Assembly: GCA_013396915.1 (NCBI GenBank)
Contig: VWZL01001296.1
Location: 27,281-91,280 of the forward strand
Direction of reading: 5' to 3'
Length of the DNA stretch: 64,000 nt
Source: Stercorarius parasiticus
Taxonomy: Eukaryota; Chordata; Aves; Charadriiformes; Stercorariidae
Shown here: piece after piece, positions 11,701 to 26,700 of the stretch
How positions within the stretch are numbered: the stretch's first letter is position 1
Layout: every line of letters begins with the position of its first letter
Notes under the pieces: generated by a model
What the model was told of the DNA's origin: nothing
The model's input: the letters and a program-made list of their open reading frames with translations, nothing else
Databases searched by the model: none
Position numbers and translations under genes: made by a program

Positions 11701-14700
11701 CTTAAATGTATCTATCATCATTGTCTATACCTTCTTCAGCAAAAGTGACGTCATACTAAATTTAAAATTTATTATAGCTCAGTTCTGCGAGTCAGATCCA
11801 TTTGGATAGGATTGATTCCATTAATATATGGAATTATAAAAAGCATATGAATGCTCATTCCTCAAACATAATTTCTTTTTTACATCCCCTCCAACACATA
11901 AATTACTTGTTAATCATTTTTATTCAAAGTCTGAAAAGGAGTCATATGATTTAAATGGCTGGGATGAGTTCTAGCATTCAAGTGCCTTAGATTAATAGAA
12001 ATACTGATAGGAAAGAATTATTATGAAATTGCTAATTTAAGCTGAGGTGATTGGTAGCAACATTGATGTTTTATTAGTGGCAGGAAGACAGCATTTTAGG
12101 AGCAGTGTGTGGAAAATGACATCAAAGTTGTGTTAAGGCAGCTGATGGAGTAGTTTCTTCTGGTGTTTGTAGGGTTGGGTTTTTTTGGTTTTGATTTTTA
12201 ATCGCTCAACCCATTTCCAAGACAACTGAATAGTGATACCAGTTCAAGAGAGATTTAAATGCTGAATGGATTTAAATGGAGGATGAGTGGGGAATGGGGA
12301 TCAAATTTTTAAAAATTTTTAGATTAGTTTCGGACCAGAGTCATAAGTTGTTCTTTTAAGTATAAAGAAAAAAAAGATTAATACTACAAGGGTTATTTCT
12401 TTCATGTGAGTTGAGTTGTTACAACGCAATTATTTCAATATAATGAATGCAGAAGAGTCCAATAGACTTATGAATTAACTGGATCTGTTTCCTTTCTATT
12501 CTGATTTCATTGAACAAAAGTGTCATTCATTGTATTTTTTTATTTTATTTTTTTAGGAAAGTTCTCTTTTTGGATTTTCTATGATTCCAGAAAAAAATAA
12601 TTGTTTGATTACCAAATGGTTCAAACTCTAGCTCATCGTTCAGCTGGTCCCATTCTGCTGGTGTAGCTACTGTCCATAGTTCACGCTGTGGCAGAGGTGT
12701 GTACTGTATCCAGAAGTATACACATTCCTTTGCATTCTCTACTGCTTATTTTAAGTTGCTTAATACCATTCTCATGATTACAGTTTTGTAAATGTGACAA
12801 AGCAGATATCACAGGCAGTAAAAGAAGATAAAAAATTAGAAAACCAAAATGCAGTGCAACTGTAACTGAGATTACTCTGTAACACACATTTTTTAAGTTT
12901 CTGCGTATAGGGTTTATAGCTGCAAAACTGTACTCCCTAAAAAATCAGAGTGCAACATGAGAAAGGGAAAGAGGAGGAGATGCTTCTCTGAGCAGAGCGA
13001 GCGGATAGAATAGCCTACATGATGTGATCAGAAGGACATGCTGCACAATCTTAGGGGCTATCACTGCATTCTTGCCCACCCAATTTTCCCACCCTTACAG
13101 TAAATCCAGCATTCATTTTTACTATCCACTGTTCTAAGGGAACACTATAATGGATATTACTTCACAAGTAATTTAAAATCTATTTTCACAGTCCAGACGA
13201 GTGTTAGGAGAGTGATTGCTGATGAGTGGGCAGTTGACATAATCCCTTACCCCTTTTTCATACTGGAGACTACATGTATTGACTTAAAAAACATATTAGG
13301 CTCCTTAAAATTCCTTCCTTGTCCTCCCAATCTCAAGCAAGCTGTTTCAATTACGATGTCCACAGTATCAAAATATTTTTGTAAACAGTCCTAATCCTAA
13401 TTTATTGCTTCTAAAATTGTTTCATGTTACCATAGTTGGCTGTTTCTAATGGTGTAGACTGAAGTTGATTTTGTATTTTTTTTGAGAGTGAGTGTGGCAC
13501 TGCTGGGTCTTGCTTCTGTTTAGGGTGCTCTGGGAACAGTTGGTACTGATAGCGTTCCCCTGCTCTTGCCCCACCACTTACTAAAAGACAGAAGTAAACC
13601 TGTGTTATAAGTGGGCACAAAAACACATGGTGAGACATCACCACCTGAGATCAGGAATGTAGACAGATCCTATAGCCACCTTGGCTTCTGGTGTGGCTCC
13701 CGTAAGTCCTGATGTCAAGAGAAACACAAGCTGCAAAGGCAGGCCCAGCAGCATAATCTAAAGTTATCCTGTGTAATGTCTATGTTTTCCAGTTTATACA
13801 TAGCATGCTCCCTGATGTTTTCTGGTTACTGAAAGTCTAAGTACAGTTAAGCCCATAGGGTCACCATCAGGCTTATAAGCAGCTTTCTCCTGTTTAATCA
13901 TCAGGAATAGCAGGCATACCAACTGGCGTATTCCTAGATGGACAGTTGTGTTTCTTCACCTGTTACACAGCTTTTCTTTTTTTCTCTTCCTCCCCTTGTT
14001 TTCTTCCTTTTTTCTCTCCTTCTCACTAGATGCTGTGGTCACTTCTTCATGTGTATCATCAACATTTTAACAAAGTATGTTTTCACATGATATCGCAGTT
14101 AGATAGCATTACCAGCAACCATTGCCATTCAGACAAATCGGTAACAGTCCTGTCTTGCACTTAATGCTGCTCCACTGGGATAAAGTAGAAGTGAAATGTA
14201 ATGCAGCGCACGTTAATCTGTTTTTATCTGATCACCAGGATATCTGAGAAGATGCATGTGCATGAGAAATCGCAAAAGGGAAGATTACTTATTATAAAAA
14301 AAGTTAGATGGTCATGTGGGAGTTTCCTAGGGGTTTTATAAGGTAAAATAAATACATCTTTTCCTTTTCTGACAGTAACATGAGAACAGGGAGACTAGTA
14401 AACTAGCAGTGATTATTAAGAAGTACGGTTTCAGACTAGCCTTTGATTCATATGCTGTGGCTGGGTTAAAAATAGGTCTGCATGATTTTATGACCATTAA
14501 CTTATAACCAGGTAAACTGAAGTGAGAGGAAACTCCTTTCACTCTTTAGATGAAAAATGATCTCGTGCTAGGGTTGGGAACGCATTTTTTTCTGCCTCAT
14601 GCAGTGTTATGCGACTGCTCAGTTATGTTATAGGGGTTTTTCACTTTCTGTTCCAGTAGCAATTGCTAGCCTGTCCTGAAGCAGGATATTGGACTTCATG

Positions 14701-17700
14701 ACAAATGGTCTGTCCTGGATTGGTAAATCCTGTGTGCTAGTGTAGCAGCCAAGAGGCCATATGTTATTGTATCGCTGAACTAAAGAAATAAAAGCGTTTT
14801 CATTTAAATAAACATAGACAGAGCCCCAATCTCCATTGAGGTAGGCAGGAGGGAATGAAAAGGAAGAGAGGGAACTTCACCAGTTGTGTAATGCTGCTGT
14901 ATCATCAGAGGATGCTTGAGGGGAAAGGGTGCTGCTTGCACCGCCCTGGGTGAATCTTCACATGCTAAAAATGCCCTTTAGGAATTTTTTTGTTGTTGTT
15001 CTTTTCCAAAATATGCTTTTGAATATTGTTGGGAAATTGCTTAGCCAGTAGTTTTCACATTGCTGACTGGAGCCATAGCTACATTCCAGGATATAAGGAT
15101 TATGCATAAAGAAAAAATTACCATTTGAGATACTAGAATAAATATTTAAAATGCTGCTTGAAAAACACTGGTAAAAGCATAATTATGGATTAGCAGAATC
15201 TGAAACAGATGCACTGACCACTGTGAACAGGGTGAGTACAGGTAGGAATTTTATAGCAAATAGAAAGAATGCTTTATAACCTTGGCTGTTGATGTGAATG
15301 CTGAGCTCCCCTAAAGTTTTTGGTTTTGTACAAAATATTGATCTGTAGGGTAGGAACACGTGATTTATTATGATCACTGTAATTCCCAAGATAAAAATAT
15401 ACCAGAGTTTACAGAGAAGTACTGGGAAAAAGTTGGTAAGGCATTTCATTCTCCAAAATCTGGAGACTGTAATACTGTATGCTGTAGGGTACATACTGAG
15501 CTGGTACACTGTCCGGGGGCAATGGGCTGCCTCTTTACAAGGGGAACTGTGCTTTGGAGAGTATAGTGTCCAGTGCAGTAGGACCCTGAATTCTGATGAC
15601 CATTTCCATGTGGTGGTGTACCAAGAGTACGTAATAATAATAAAAAATAATTGTACAGGTATTCCTCTGGGGGCATGGAGGGGGAAGAATAGGAGTACTA
15701 GTGTTCAGTACAATAAGTATACTCAGTCTTATTACCTTTTTTTTCACATGCACTATTATTTCAATTCATAACTTGTGCAGGATACTGAAGAAATCTCTGC
15801 TCCGCACATGAAGTCAGTAGCAGAAAGCAGACAGATTGAAGGTGAAACAGTACAAGAAAATATTTCATGTACAAGTTATCCATTTTCTAGTCCTTGAAAA
15901 ATAACCTTCCCAGGTGACTTCTTAGTTTTGTGGAAGATCTTTTTTACTTAATGTGTTTTATACGGCTACAGGAGAGCCTGTAGTCAAATAGGAAAAAGGT
16001 AAGGGTAACATAGCAACCCAGAGTGATGGAAACTCATGGTGACTTACCCCCCATGGAACTTCTTCCTTTGGATTTTAAGAATGGCCCAGGTAAGAAAATG
16101 GACTGAGGCATCATTTGCAAGCTGATTCACATGTGTTAGTATGGTTTTTTTCCAAGTTCTCCAATTTTACCATATTCGTTTTTCACTTTGATGTAGTAAT
16201 GGTACTGTCGATATGAAATTTCATGCACTTTTTTGTTTTGTATCTCTGTTCTACTCATAACGTGCCCTTTTTAGGCAAACTTAATCCTTATTTAAAGAGA
16301 GCTAAACACGTTGCTTATCCTGACTGGCATTAGGAATACCTGCCATTCTTTGATACAGAGAACATAAGTATAGGTATCTTCTAAGGAATTTGGCGATCAG
16401 CCTTTTAAAAGGAGGAGTTTGGGAAACCATCTTATTTCCTTCTTACCTCCACTTTAGATCAGCAGGATTATAGTGTCTCTTTCAATAAGATTGTTACTCA
16501 AGTGCTTGAAATAAGGTATCAATAGAAGTTATACCAGTATGAATTAGTTCATAGCACAGGCTATCTAAGACTGAATTCTGTAGTTGCTCTGTTCTTTTAA
16601 AATACTTATTTACATGCTTTATCCGTATCAGTAGTTTAACACAAGCTTAAATAATTACAGCGTTGCTGTCTGAATATAGAGCAATATAGTTTGAATATAG
16701 TTTTAGTTTAGAGCTTGAAATAAATTTACCAGTGTATCCGGTCTACAATTTCTCATTCTTGTGGAAAAGCTAATGCACTTCCTCCCCACGAGGCAGAAGT
16801 TACCTTCAGAGACTACGGGATATTCATGTGCCTGAGATGGAGATCCTTAAGTATTTACCAGTGTACCTGGGTACCAGTCATGATGATCTATTTCCTAGAG
16901 GTGTTTGGGTGCCAATTTACAAGTCATCAGGGAAAAGATATGTTTTCAGCAATACTCAGTTTATCAGTTGGCACTAAAATAAGCTTTTGATACAAAGGAG
17001 CTGCATTTCTTTGGAGTTGTTTTTCCATTAAGTGCGTTGGCTCTAGTTCACGAGGTGACAAAAGCTACTACTTAAAATGTACATGTCTCAGCTTCACATG
17101 ATGCCTCAAATATTCAGCAGATGCACAGAAAAAGGAAATATTTTTTCTGGTAGACTGGAGAGTGGTAATGCAGCAGTTAATTTCTGCAAACCAAACAACC
17201 AGAGCATCCTTTTCTTTTCATGAAAGTGTTCTAATGTTTGAAAAGTAGAATGTGGGGCTTTGAACTCTGTTTTCCTTTTCCCTTTCACTTGCAGTATTGT
17301 GAATGTGTACTTATGACCAAAGTGGCTGACCGTGAATGAAGGGGAAGAAAATCGAAATCTAAGGATTAAACTTTTTTTTTTAATGTATCCTAAATAACTA
17401 GGTAGAAATACAGAGAAAGTTGTGCGGTTGTGTTAGAAGCCTCAGGCTGTTACTAATCACTATGAGGAAAGATTAAATAGAGAGAACCATGGCAACCATC
17501 TAACATTTGTGAATGAATCTGTGTTTCCATAAGTCAGTTCTTAATGTACAGTACTGCATATTCTAAAATAGATGTATTCAAAGTAGGTTGGCGCAGAAAC
17601 TACCACCCATATTTGGTGAATGGCAGTTAGAAATGTTCTCTGTTTATACCTTGAGTATCTTTATTTCATGGAAAATGTAGACATGGCAGGATGCTTGCGT

Positions 17701-20700
17701 TTTTTATGCTCATTTGCAGTATTGGCTGGAAGTGCTGTCTATTGCTGGAAGTGATGTTTGTGTATAATTAAACATCATTTTCTGAGTACAAAAAAACCTG
17801 ACCTCATCAGTTATTTATTTGGATTACATCTGGATATGCTGTTTCTGTCCAGTGACTGTTAAAACACAGTTATGTGTAGGATCAGCAGATACAGGTACTA
17901 CTATGGAAATTTATTTCACTTCAAATCGTTGCTGTTCTATCATCTTTTCTTTTTTTTCTTTTTTTTTTTTTGTTTTGTTACATTAAAACATCAAGTATGA
18001 CGGACATTGTAGAACATAACTCTCTTTCAATTGTTGAACAATCTGTAATGATATCCAAAGGAGCTTCCTCTTATAGTGGAAGGCACTGCCAAGTCCTCCT
18101 AAAGTGGATGAATACCAGGGGTGCATTGCCCATACTGTGAGCCTCAGGAACCGAAATCAGATGATTCTGGCTAACTTTTTTCAGAACTTCTTTTTGGAAA
18201 GACAAAATCCAGAGAGAATATTTTAAATATTTAAAACTTTATATCAGGTAGTCTTCTAAAAACAATTTTCTTCCAGCATTGTGTCTTTACTGTCACTCAA
18301 AGTAAGCCCCAGTTAAATGTTTCTGATAATGTTGAGCAGAATCATTTTTACTGAACTTTTACCCTGCATGGAGTGTTTGCTGGATCTGCCACAAGGTCAC
18401 CATTGCAGCCAAGGTGCCTTCTCCTTCCTTCAGGAATTTTACTTTCCGTACCACGTGAGTTTCTTCTCTGCTGCCTATCTGGCAAGTGGAGTTATTAATA
18501 GCTAACTTTTACTGATACGCACTGCTAGTGATTTGAGATTTCAGGAACTTTGTACTTACTGGACTGAATTGAGGACTGCACTGAATAGGCTAGTATTTTC
18601 CCATCTGAGGTTTCTGTAGACTTTGTTGACTGGTAACAAATACAAACCAATGTGAAATAAATTAATGCCTTTGGAAAGCAAATAAATTAATTAAACAGCT
18701 GTTCTGAAGCTTGCAAACTTGGGTGGCAGGTGTTCTACCTGGCCTGGCCATATTGGCGGGAAAATAAAATACCAACAGTAAGATTTCCTCTTACATAGAC
18801 TGAAAAATAGTGTACAAGTACCTACAGTTTCATTATAACCAATTGTTTAATTTTTGTGTCATTTTGAATTTCATCACACATGATGTGTCTTGTATCTCTG
18901 TGTCTTGGTCTTTGAGGAAAACTTACTTTAGTCTCTGTGAGAGGGGCAGTATTGGTAATAGAAAAGAAGAAAGTTCTCCGCCTATTGAATGAATGGTGCA
19001 GTATGCTTTTCTTTTTATAACTGTTGCTACATCTATAGGTTTTGTAGTTTGCCTGAAATTTACTTCTTTTTTCTCTAATCCAGCATGCTGTTCTCTCTTC
19101 TTCCTTCTTGGGTTCCTCTGATTTTTTCCCCCTGCCCTTTGTCATGAGCTTTGCATTCTCCTTGTCCTGCCATGCGTTTTTGCTGGAGGCTGCACGGTGT
19201 GTTGACCTGTGGAGAATAACAAGGCTGGTTAAGCAGCTTGGGTCTGCCACCAGATACTGTGGATTTAAATGCCTCTGTCATGCTCCAGTTTCTACTCAGG
19301 TAAATGTGAATCTGCCCATCCGAGCATTACTGGAGAGCTGGGTTGACTGGAGGTCTCCCAAATTTATTGCAAGCGAGGCAGACAAGCTTTGAAAAAACTA
19401 TCTTCAAGCTAAACATTTGGCCTTACTTCCCTTTTCCTTTAGAAAAAGATCAAAATGATGTTTTCATGATGACAGTTTTTAGTAATTCCCAATGTTTCCA
19501 AAATTGAAGCTGTCCAAATATAAACCATCTAAGTTCTATCCAATAACAGTTTGTCTGGTGAACTGCCAGAGGACCTTGAACGCTTTTGGTCTGCAGCTGA
19601 GGTAGGTATTTTGAGGTGCTGCGCTGGCACCAGAAAAACCTCGGAATTCCATGTGCTTTAAAACAAGTTGGAACAGAAATACTACAGGTTCCCACAGGAC
19701 ACTGTCAAAAAAAAAAAGACAGGGATTGTTGTCAACTTCCTATTTCTTCATTTAAAAGAAAATGAATTTAAACATATTCTTATCAAAGGGGGAAGGAAAA
19801 ATACGTTTCACCTTTCACCAGCTGTTTTAATGGGTGTGCTAGATTTTTGTCTAGCACACATCTCTATAGAGATGGAGACATCCAACATGGCTGATATGAC
19901 AAAGTGTTTTACCTCATGGGTTTCTGCTTCTTACATTCATTGATACATTTGTGGAATTCCAAAGGCAGAGGGAAGCCACAAAAAGGTCGCAAAACTGCAA
20001 GCCAAGGTAAACAGCCTGTCAGAATGTTTAGCAAATGACAGTGTAAACCACAGAAAAAATATAGAAAGGAGAGGAAAGCTTATTCCCTTGGAAAATACAT
20101 TTCCTGGTTGGAAGGGTGTTAAAAGTTTAGAGTCATTATATCGCTTCCTTGTTCTTTTCCAATAAATTGTCTTTATTCAGGTTGTTAATTCAATCCATGG
20201 TCCCAGGCACTTAGGCCATAGGGAAGAGGAGTACATGTTCTGCAACACGTGTAAGGGAAGGCATTGTGGGCATCATGACTAAAGGCAAAATGTCTTTCAT
20301 CCCAGGAAAGGAGACTGGACTACCTCTTTGTGATAAATTTTACTTAGCAATATTTGAATAACGTATTGAACGTAGATACAGCACCAGAGCATTTCTTTAG
20401 AAGTTGTCAGAGAGGGTTGTGTTTTCTCCTTTGTACGCTGCACAAAAAAGAAGGATTCTTTGTTTGTTTCAATGTGAATTTTAACATGTTTTACTCCACT
20501 GTGGATGGAAAATAGCTTCTCAATTCTTGGTTATTTATCCTAGTTTTCTTGCATTTCAAGTACAAGCTTGTCTTCATGGAGAAATAATTTTGGATGACTA
20601 TGCTATTGTCCCCGCTACTCTTTAGACTTGTGAATTATGTAGCACAACCTTGTAAATGCTAAAGCATCTGAGCCACTTTGTTTTGTTACTTTTCACAGCA

Positions 20701-23700
20701 AGTTCAGACTTCGGTCCAGATGTGCAATGCGAGGAATTTTAGTTGCACAGAAGATTCTTTCGGCACATTCAGCCTAGATAACTGACGGAAATAAAGTTTG
20801 TTGGCTAAAAACATCATTATGTCCAGGAAATATGTGAGGGACTTTTTTCTGTTGATGTAGACAGAAAATCTAAGGATTCCCCTTGCTGATGGTGAAACAG
20901 CTATATTGTGCAGGGAGCTACACCTACATCTGTATTCAGCAGTAAGAAGTCAATACTCATATCTCATCTATTTGCTTTTGACAACAGAAATTTTTGTCTA
21001 CAGCACCAGACTCGTTTGTTGAAGAACAAAAATCCTCTATAGGTCCTGGGGGAGGTATTGGTGTATGTGCTGTACCATGTTGCCATGAGAAATTTATGTT
21101 CAGTTGGCTTATAAAATAGGTTTTAACAAATCCCTTAAATAGTGGTATTGGTAATTGTGCATACTGCAGTTCAGTACTAGCAAGTGCTATATAATGATTA
21201 GAGTGTTTCCAGATTGATCACTTGGAAACAAGTGAATTTCTGATGACCAGAATGGTATTAGACTGGGGGAAGGGTGATTGAGAAACCTCTCAGTCTAGGT
21301 AACACTGATAACACACAGAAAAATTAGAAATTTTTGTTTAGGAATGGCAGCTTGTTTAGAAATATCACTTACAAAGACCAAGGAGAAAAGAATTGAATAT
21401 AGAAGAAACACCCCGGCAAACAGAATTACCTGGATCTGTCATGTATATCACAAAGCTGAATGTTCATATTTTCAGCAAACTTTTTTCCCCTTTATTTTAC
21501 CTCTCAACTAATGGCATTAATTAGCATTTATTTTAAGGGTTTAGGGCTTAAACTGTGAAACTGGAGTTTCTCTTTTTCTTCAGGGGTACCAGGAGACCAA
21601 AGGGTACAATAGAAGGTACCCTCTAAGTTATGTAGAAGCACTAACACCTATACTATGCCTGACCGCCCAGACATCTTAATCTTAAGTCAATACATATAAT
21701 GATTAACTTATTCACTCTTTACAAATCAGAAAAGTAGGTAATTATTTCATATTTGTAACTATAAAAAAGATTACCTTTAGAAACTTCATAAGCTGATCTT
21801 AAAAACTGAACTCTTAGTACAATTAATGTACACACTGCCTTTGTAATAAATTGTACACTTCAACATAAAGTAAAAACACTGGTGGATCAGTTAAAGGAAT
21901 TAGTTAGCGTTTGAGGGGAGAAAAAGATGGTGATAAAGTAATTAGTATCATAAGTTCAATAAAGATTTAAAACTGTGGTACATGACAGTAATGGATTTTG
22001 AACACAGTTAATGAGCATATTCATTGCATTCATTTTTAATTAAGTGGAAAAAATACTGGTCCTTTAAATGGAGATAATAAATGTGCAAGTCAGTCTTGCA
22101 CAAACATGCAACAAAAGAATTTATTGCCTGCTGTCTAACTAGGGAACTGGGAATCATTATAAAGATTAGCTTTACTGAAAAAAATCCAGAAAAAGCTTTA
22201 GTAGAAAATGTTTATGAGGTAATAATTTTCACATTAAATATTGCTTGGCATATATGGTAGAGTGTGTGTGCACATTTTTTTAAAATATGAGTATCTGCCA
22301 TCATCAGAAGTAAGAGTGTTTGTACTCTTGAAAAGGGTTCAATGCTATTTACCACTTTAGATTTACGTGAGACTTATTTAGTATATGACTACACATGTAA
22401 GAGAACATAAAAATATCAGAGATCCTGAAAATTTCTCAGAGGTGTGTTATGCTTGCGCTTAGAATACAAGTTGTGGTTTAAAAGTAAAATGATGACTTGG
22501 AAAGCTGCAGCTGTGAACTTCCAGATGCTTGCTGGGCTTTAACCGCCGCACTCTTGCTTTCCCGAGCACCGGAGCATGCTGCCGCTGGGGCTCGGAGGGT
22601 TTCGGGCTGCAGCAGAGGAAACCCATCTGAAACGCTCAGTGTTTACTCTGTCAGTGGGCAGCTGGGGAACTGACATGAAACAGGTTAAAGTACTGAAACC
22701 AGACGTACCTTCTAGAGCAGTGGCTTTCAATGTTTTTATGACCTGGGAACCCCCTAAACATTTTCCAGTGGAAGCGAGAACTTTGTGTGGCTTATTGAAC
22801 GTTATTGACTGGCGTTTCTTAGTTACCTTTCATCGACCCATTTGAAGTTGTTCACAGATCCCCAGGGATACACAGACCACGTGTTAAAAACCAATGGAAA
22901 TAAATCAAACTTAATATGTTTCATTCTCTTAAAGCTCCCGACCCATATCTCTCTTGTCAATATTACCAAAATATCAGATTCTTTCTGACACGCAGTACGT
23001 CTAGATCTTTGCTCAACAAATGTCTCATTGGGATATGCATAAAATCACAATGTGCTTCCAAGTTTCCCTAAGCCCCCTTGACCTTCAGGAGCTTGTTCAC
23101 CACTGGTATTACAAGAGGGCAAGTTTTACATACCAAAAAGCCCCTGAACTTTCACTGGTGACATGCAGAATACTGCTAGTGGTATTGCACTATGAGTTAC
23201 TGTGCCACACTTAGGCAATTTCAGTCTTTTTGCTCTGACTTTATTCTGCCCCATCCCACATGTTGTAATTGCTTTCCATAAAAAGAACAAACAAAACCAT
23301 ACTCATGGGTCTTTTCAAAATGCTAACTCTGCTTTTATTTTTTTAACCTCACTGCATGATTTTATTATGTATTTAAGCCAGTAGCAACTTGGAAGCTAAG
23401 TTTAAACTAGCTGGCTTTGGTAGCGTACTTTTAGCATTAAAAAAAAAAGAAATTGCAAACTGCAGAGTCAGTTCAGTTTATTACTTAAATCAGGAAGTTT
23501 ATAGAAATTTTATCAGTAAATAAATATTTTATTTTATTTTCTGTTCAGGTATGACTTTGTAGAAGTTGAAGAGCCTAGTGATGGCACTGTTTTAGGGCGC
23601 TGGTGTGGTTCCAGTAGTGTGCCAAGCAGACAAATCTCCAAAGGAAACCAGATCAGAATAAGATTTGTGTCTGATGAATATTTTCCTTCCGAACCTGGAT

Positions 23701-26700
23701 TCTGCATCCATTATACACTTCTTATGCCAGTAAGTAACATGTTTCAGATTGCAACATTTCAGGAAAAAAAATCTTTGAAGTGGTAGCTCAAAAGAATCTT
23801 TTAATGGTTTAGGATTAATTACTGTTTATTTTTTAATAATAATACTAATAATGAACAATCTGTCTTCCAGAACTGTACATTTTGTTTCTCTTTTTTAACT
23901 AACTGAGTGTTCTTGTGGTTCTTGTTTGGATGGCTTTGGACTGGGAAGTTGTGGGCTCAGTTGTTTGTGGAAACTTCAATGAAATGTTTGCTTTCCTAAT
24001 ACAGTACTGTGAAAAAAGAAATTTTCTAGCTTTGAGAAGAACAAAAATCAGCATAAGAATCAGCTGTGTGACATTTAAAGGGCATTGGGAGGTTACAAAG
24101 AAGATTGAAGAAATTAATGTTTTTGTAAGTCAGCTGCTATTAGACATGCGCAGCCGAATGATTATACCTAGTTGAAAAACTGAAAATTTCTTAAGCTTCT
24201 GAACTGTTTTGTTATAGTGACAAAGCAGTGACGATGCATAATACTGCATTTTCCCGGGAAAATGTACTTCAGATTTCTCTTGAATGTTGATTATAGCTTG
24301 TAAATCGCAAGTACTAAACAATAGTTTAATTGCATAAAATGTGACTATTTTCACTGTCAACAGCTTTCAGTTAACTTTTTTCACCAGATGAAAGATCTCT
24401 GATAGCAAAACAATGTTTATAGATTTTAAAGGATGAGATAATGTTCTGAAATGTTAGAATGGAGCAAAACAGGACTTGACTTGTTTTAGAATCAGTATTT
24501 CATATTTAAAGAGAGTAAGGAGTATTTTTGTTAAATTCTTCATAATTCACTTTCTGAATCTCCTAAGTAGTCTTGTGGTCTGTGGTATTTGGTTGGTGGA
24601 AAATATCTGCAAGCTCAATAAAAAATTGATCAAAAGAATCCATGTTGTAACCGCACTGACATGCGCTTCACTCAAAACGCATTTGCCTTGCTTATTGCTT
24701 TTGCCATTTTTGCCTCTTCTCCCCATTTGCAAAACTTCAGTTACTGAGAAGAAGCAAAGAACAATTCTGTGTATCTTTGTATCTTTTGAACAACACACAA
24801 TCTTCTGTGTAATATATTTAGCATACTGTTGGTGATGTCAGTGAAGTGTAGTAGCGTACATGTGTGTGTACATATATATATGCTATTTTCTGATGTCCTC
24901 CTATAAGTATTTTTAAACATTTAGACCTAACTAAGAACTATTTCTAAAGTGATTAAAGGTTTGATCTGCATATTTGACTCTTTTGTGAGTTAGACCCTTT
25001 TGTTAGCAGAATAGTATGACCTGATAATGATGCATTTTGAAATTAAATAAAATGTCAATCAGTCTCCAAAACAACTTGAAATATGGCAGGTTTACACTTT
25101 CGTATACCTGAGGGTAGAATGTAATAAGTATGTTTACTTTTAGAAAATGGTAAAAGAAAATCCCTAAATAGATATATCTGTGGGCTGATGCCAAATTTCG
25201 TTGTTGCAGCTCTAGTGTTACATCTTACCTGCTACATTTCTATCTGACTTACGTATGCTCCAATTTCTGTGGAATGAATTGAACAAAGGCACCTGAAAAT
25301 ACCAGAGTATATGTATCATTATCTTTATGCCATGCTGTACAAATAGACTGAGTTTATTTCTTGACATTTGATGGGGAAAACTGGTTATAACACTTAAATT
25401 ATCAACATTTGCAAAACAATTCTTTAATCTTCAAAATATTTACATCACTTATTCAATAGACAAAGACAAAGCCATCATTGTAGGATGCATTTTTAGTTTC
25501 CCCTTTTTCTCCATTAGCAAAGTTCATTTGGCATAAGAAGTATACATACAAACTGTTTTAGAAACCGAGCATGTTCTCTCTCACATATGTAACAGGCAAG
25601 AGCAGCCCCCTTCACATTGTAGGAATTCAGAACTAGCCCCAAAATGTGCAGTAAAACAACTCCTTATTTGTTTCAAGGATTACTTTCCAAATCTCTCTTT
25701 AAAAGGGCTGTGATCTTTTTCAGCAAAAATTCTGTCTTTATAAGCCACGCAAAATATAATTTCACATTTCAGACTGCAGATTTTAAATGAAATCTGTATT
25801 GCTGAGTTTCAGGATTAGACTAGCTTCTTGTACCTAAAGCAACTGAAAATTAATGCCAGAAAACGTGTTTTTCTTTAAAACTATGCTATCTCATCCAACA
25901 TTTCAAAAGAAACTAAAATTTATGCCCCCCCCCTTACCTCCCTGCAAAAAAGATGTCAGGTCTAGGAATGAGTGTAAATTTTCAATAATTCTTGCAAAAC
26001 CAAAACCCATTCACTTCGTGATTCACTTCAATGAATTGGTCCTAAACAGTTAATTTTTTTTTTTTCCTCATTTTTTGACAAGAGGGGGAGGGGGAGATGC
26101 CTGGTAGACTAGCAATGAGAGATTGTTTGGGGAGAAATGAAGCAAAACTGAAATAAAACAGTGCAAGCTTGTTTCTGTATTTGGAGGCCACACACAGAGA
26201 GGGGCACCGGACACATTATCAGGTCTTTTAAAGAGCAAAAGAAATGGCTTTGTTTAAATCTGCTGCAATTTATCGTATATATGTATTTTGGCTTTGTATA
26301 TTATATTTCAAACCAACTTTTCACATGATGAATAAGTAGGGGGAGAATGGCTATTGATCTGATTACTTTATTTCTAAGATTTAGTCACTCTAAAGGACTC
26401 GCAGCAGTTCCAATGTCAATAGATGCAACATCATTTTTTAGAAAGGTTTAGTGTGGCAGCATAAAACTAGTGCATGTACTGTATACAAGCAGAGTGCTCC
26501 CCAAGAAAAACATGAAGCTTTTCTTTGGATTCTAGTTAATTACAGTTTAATTATTTCAGTTTCTTATATTTTTAATTGTGTGCCCTGGGTACATCTAGAA
26601 CTTTCTATAATTCTGGACTAACTCCACTGTTCTTTCCTCTGTTCTATAGTTGCAAGTTAATTTTTGTGTGGAATACCGTAAAGTGGAAGGAAGCGTTGAA

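Larger units (their letters stand above)
5714..23548 (+). other. PDGFC: PDGFC intron 2 (17.8 kb)
   Basis: Bounded by gtaagt and ttctgttcag. It splits the CUB domain coding sequence. It is AT-rich with no supported exon. Contents seen: a 10-N assembly gap, a perfect foldback (8227-8265), a G-quadruplex motif (9939-9972), a T/C tract (17946-17971), a 10-bp hairpin (19834-19859), a small GC-rich patch (22540-22620) and a probable hAT element (22718-22896). No large recognisable repeat was seen in the rest. Confidence 0.9.

Noticed and set aside
15370..15771. 133-codon + strand open frame in intron 2
   Set aside because: No domain or repeat-protein similarity, and overlapping frames in several phases are also open. 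Likely chance.
18822..19250. 142-codon minus-strand open frame in intron 2
   Set aside because: Lys/Arg-rich with no recognisable domain or splice context; the overlapping plus frame is equally open, as expected by chance.
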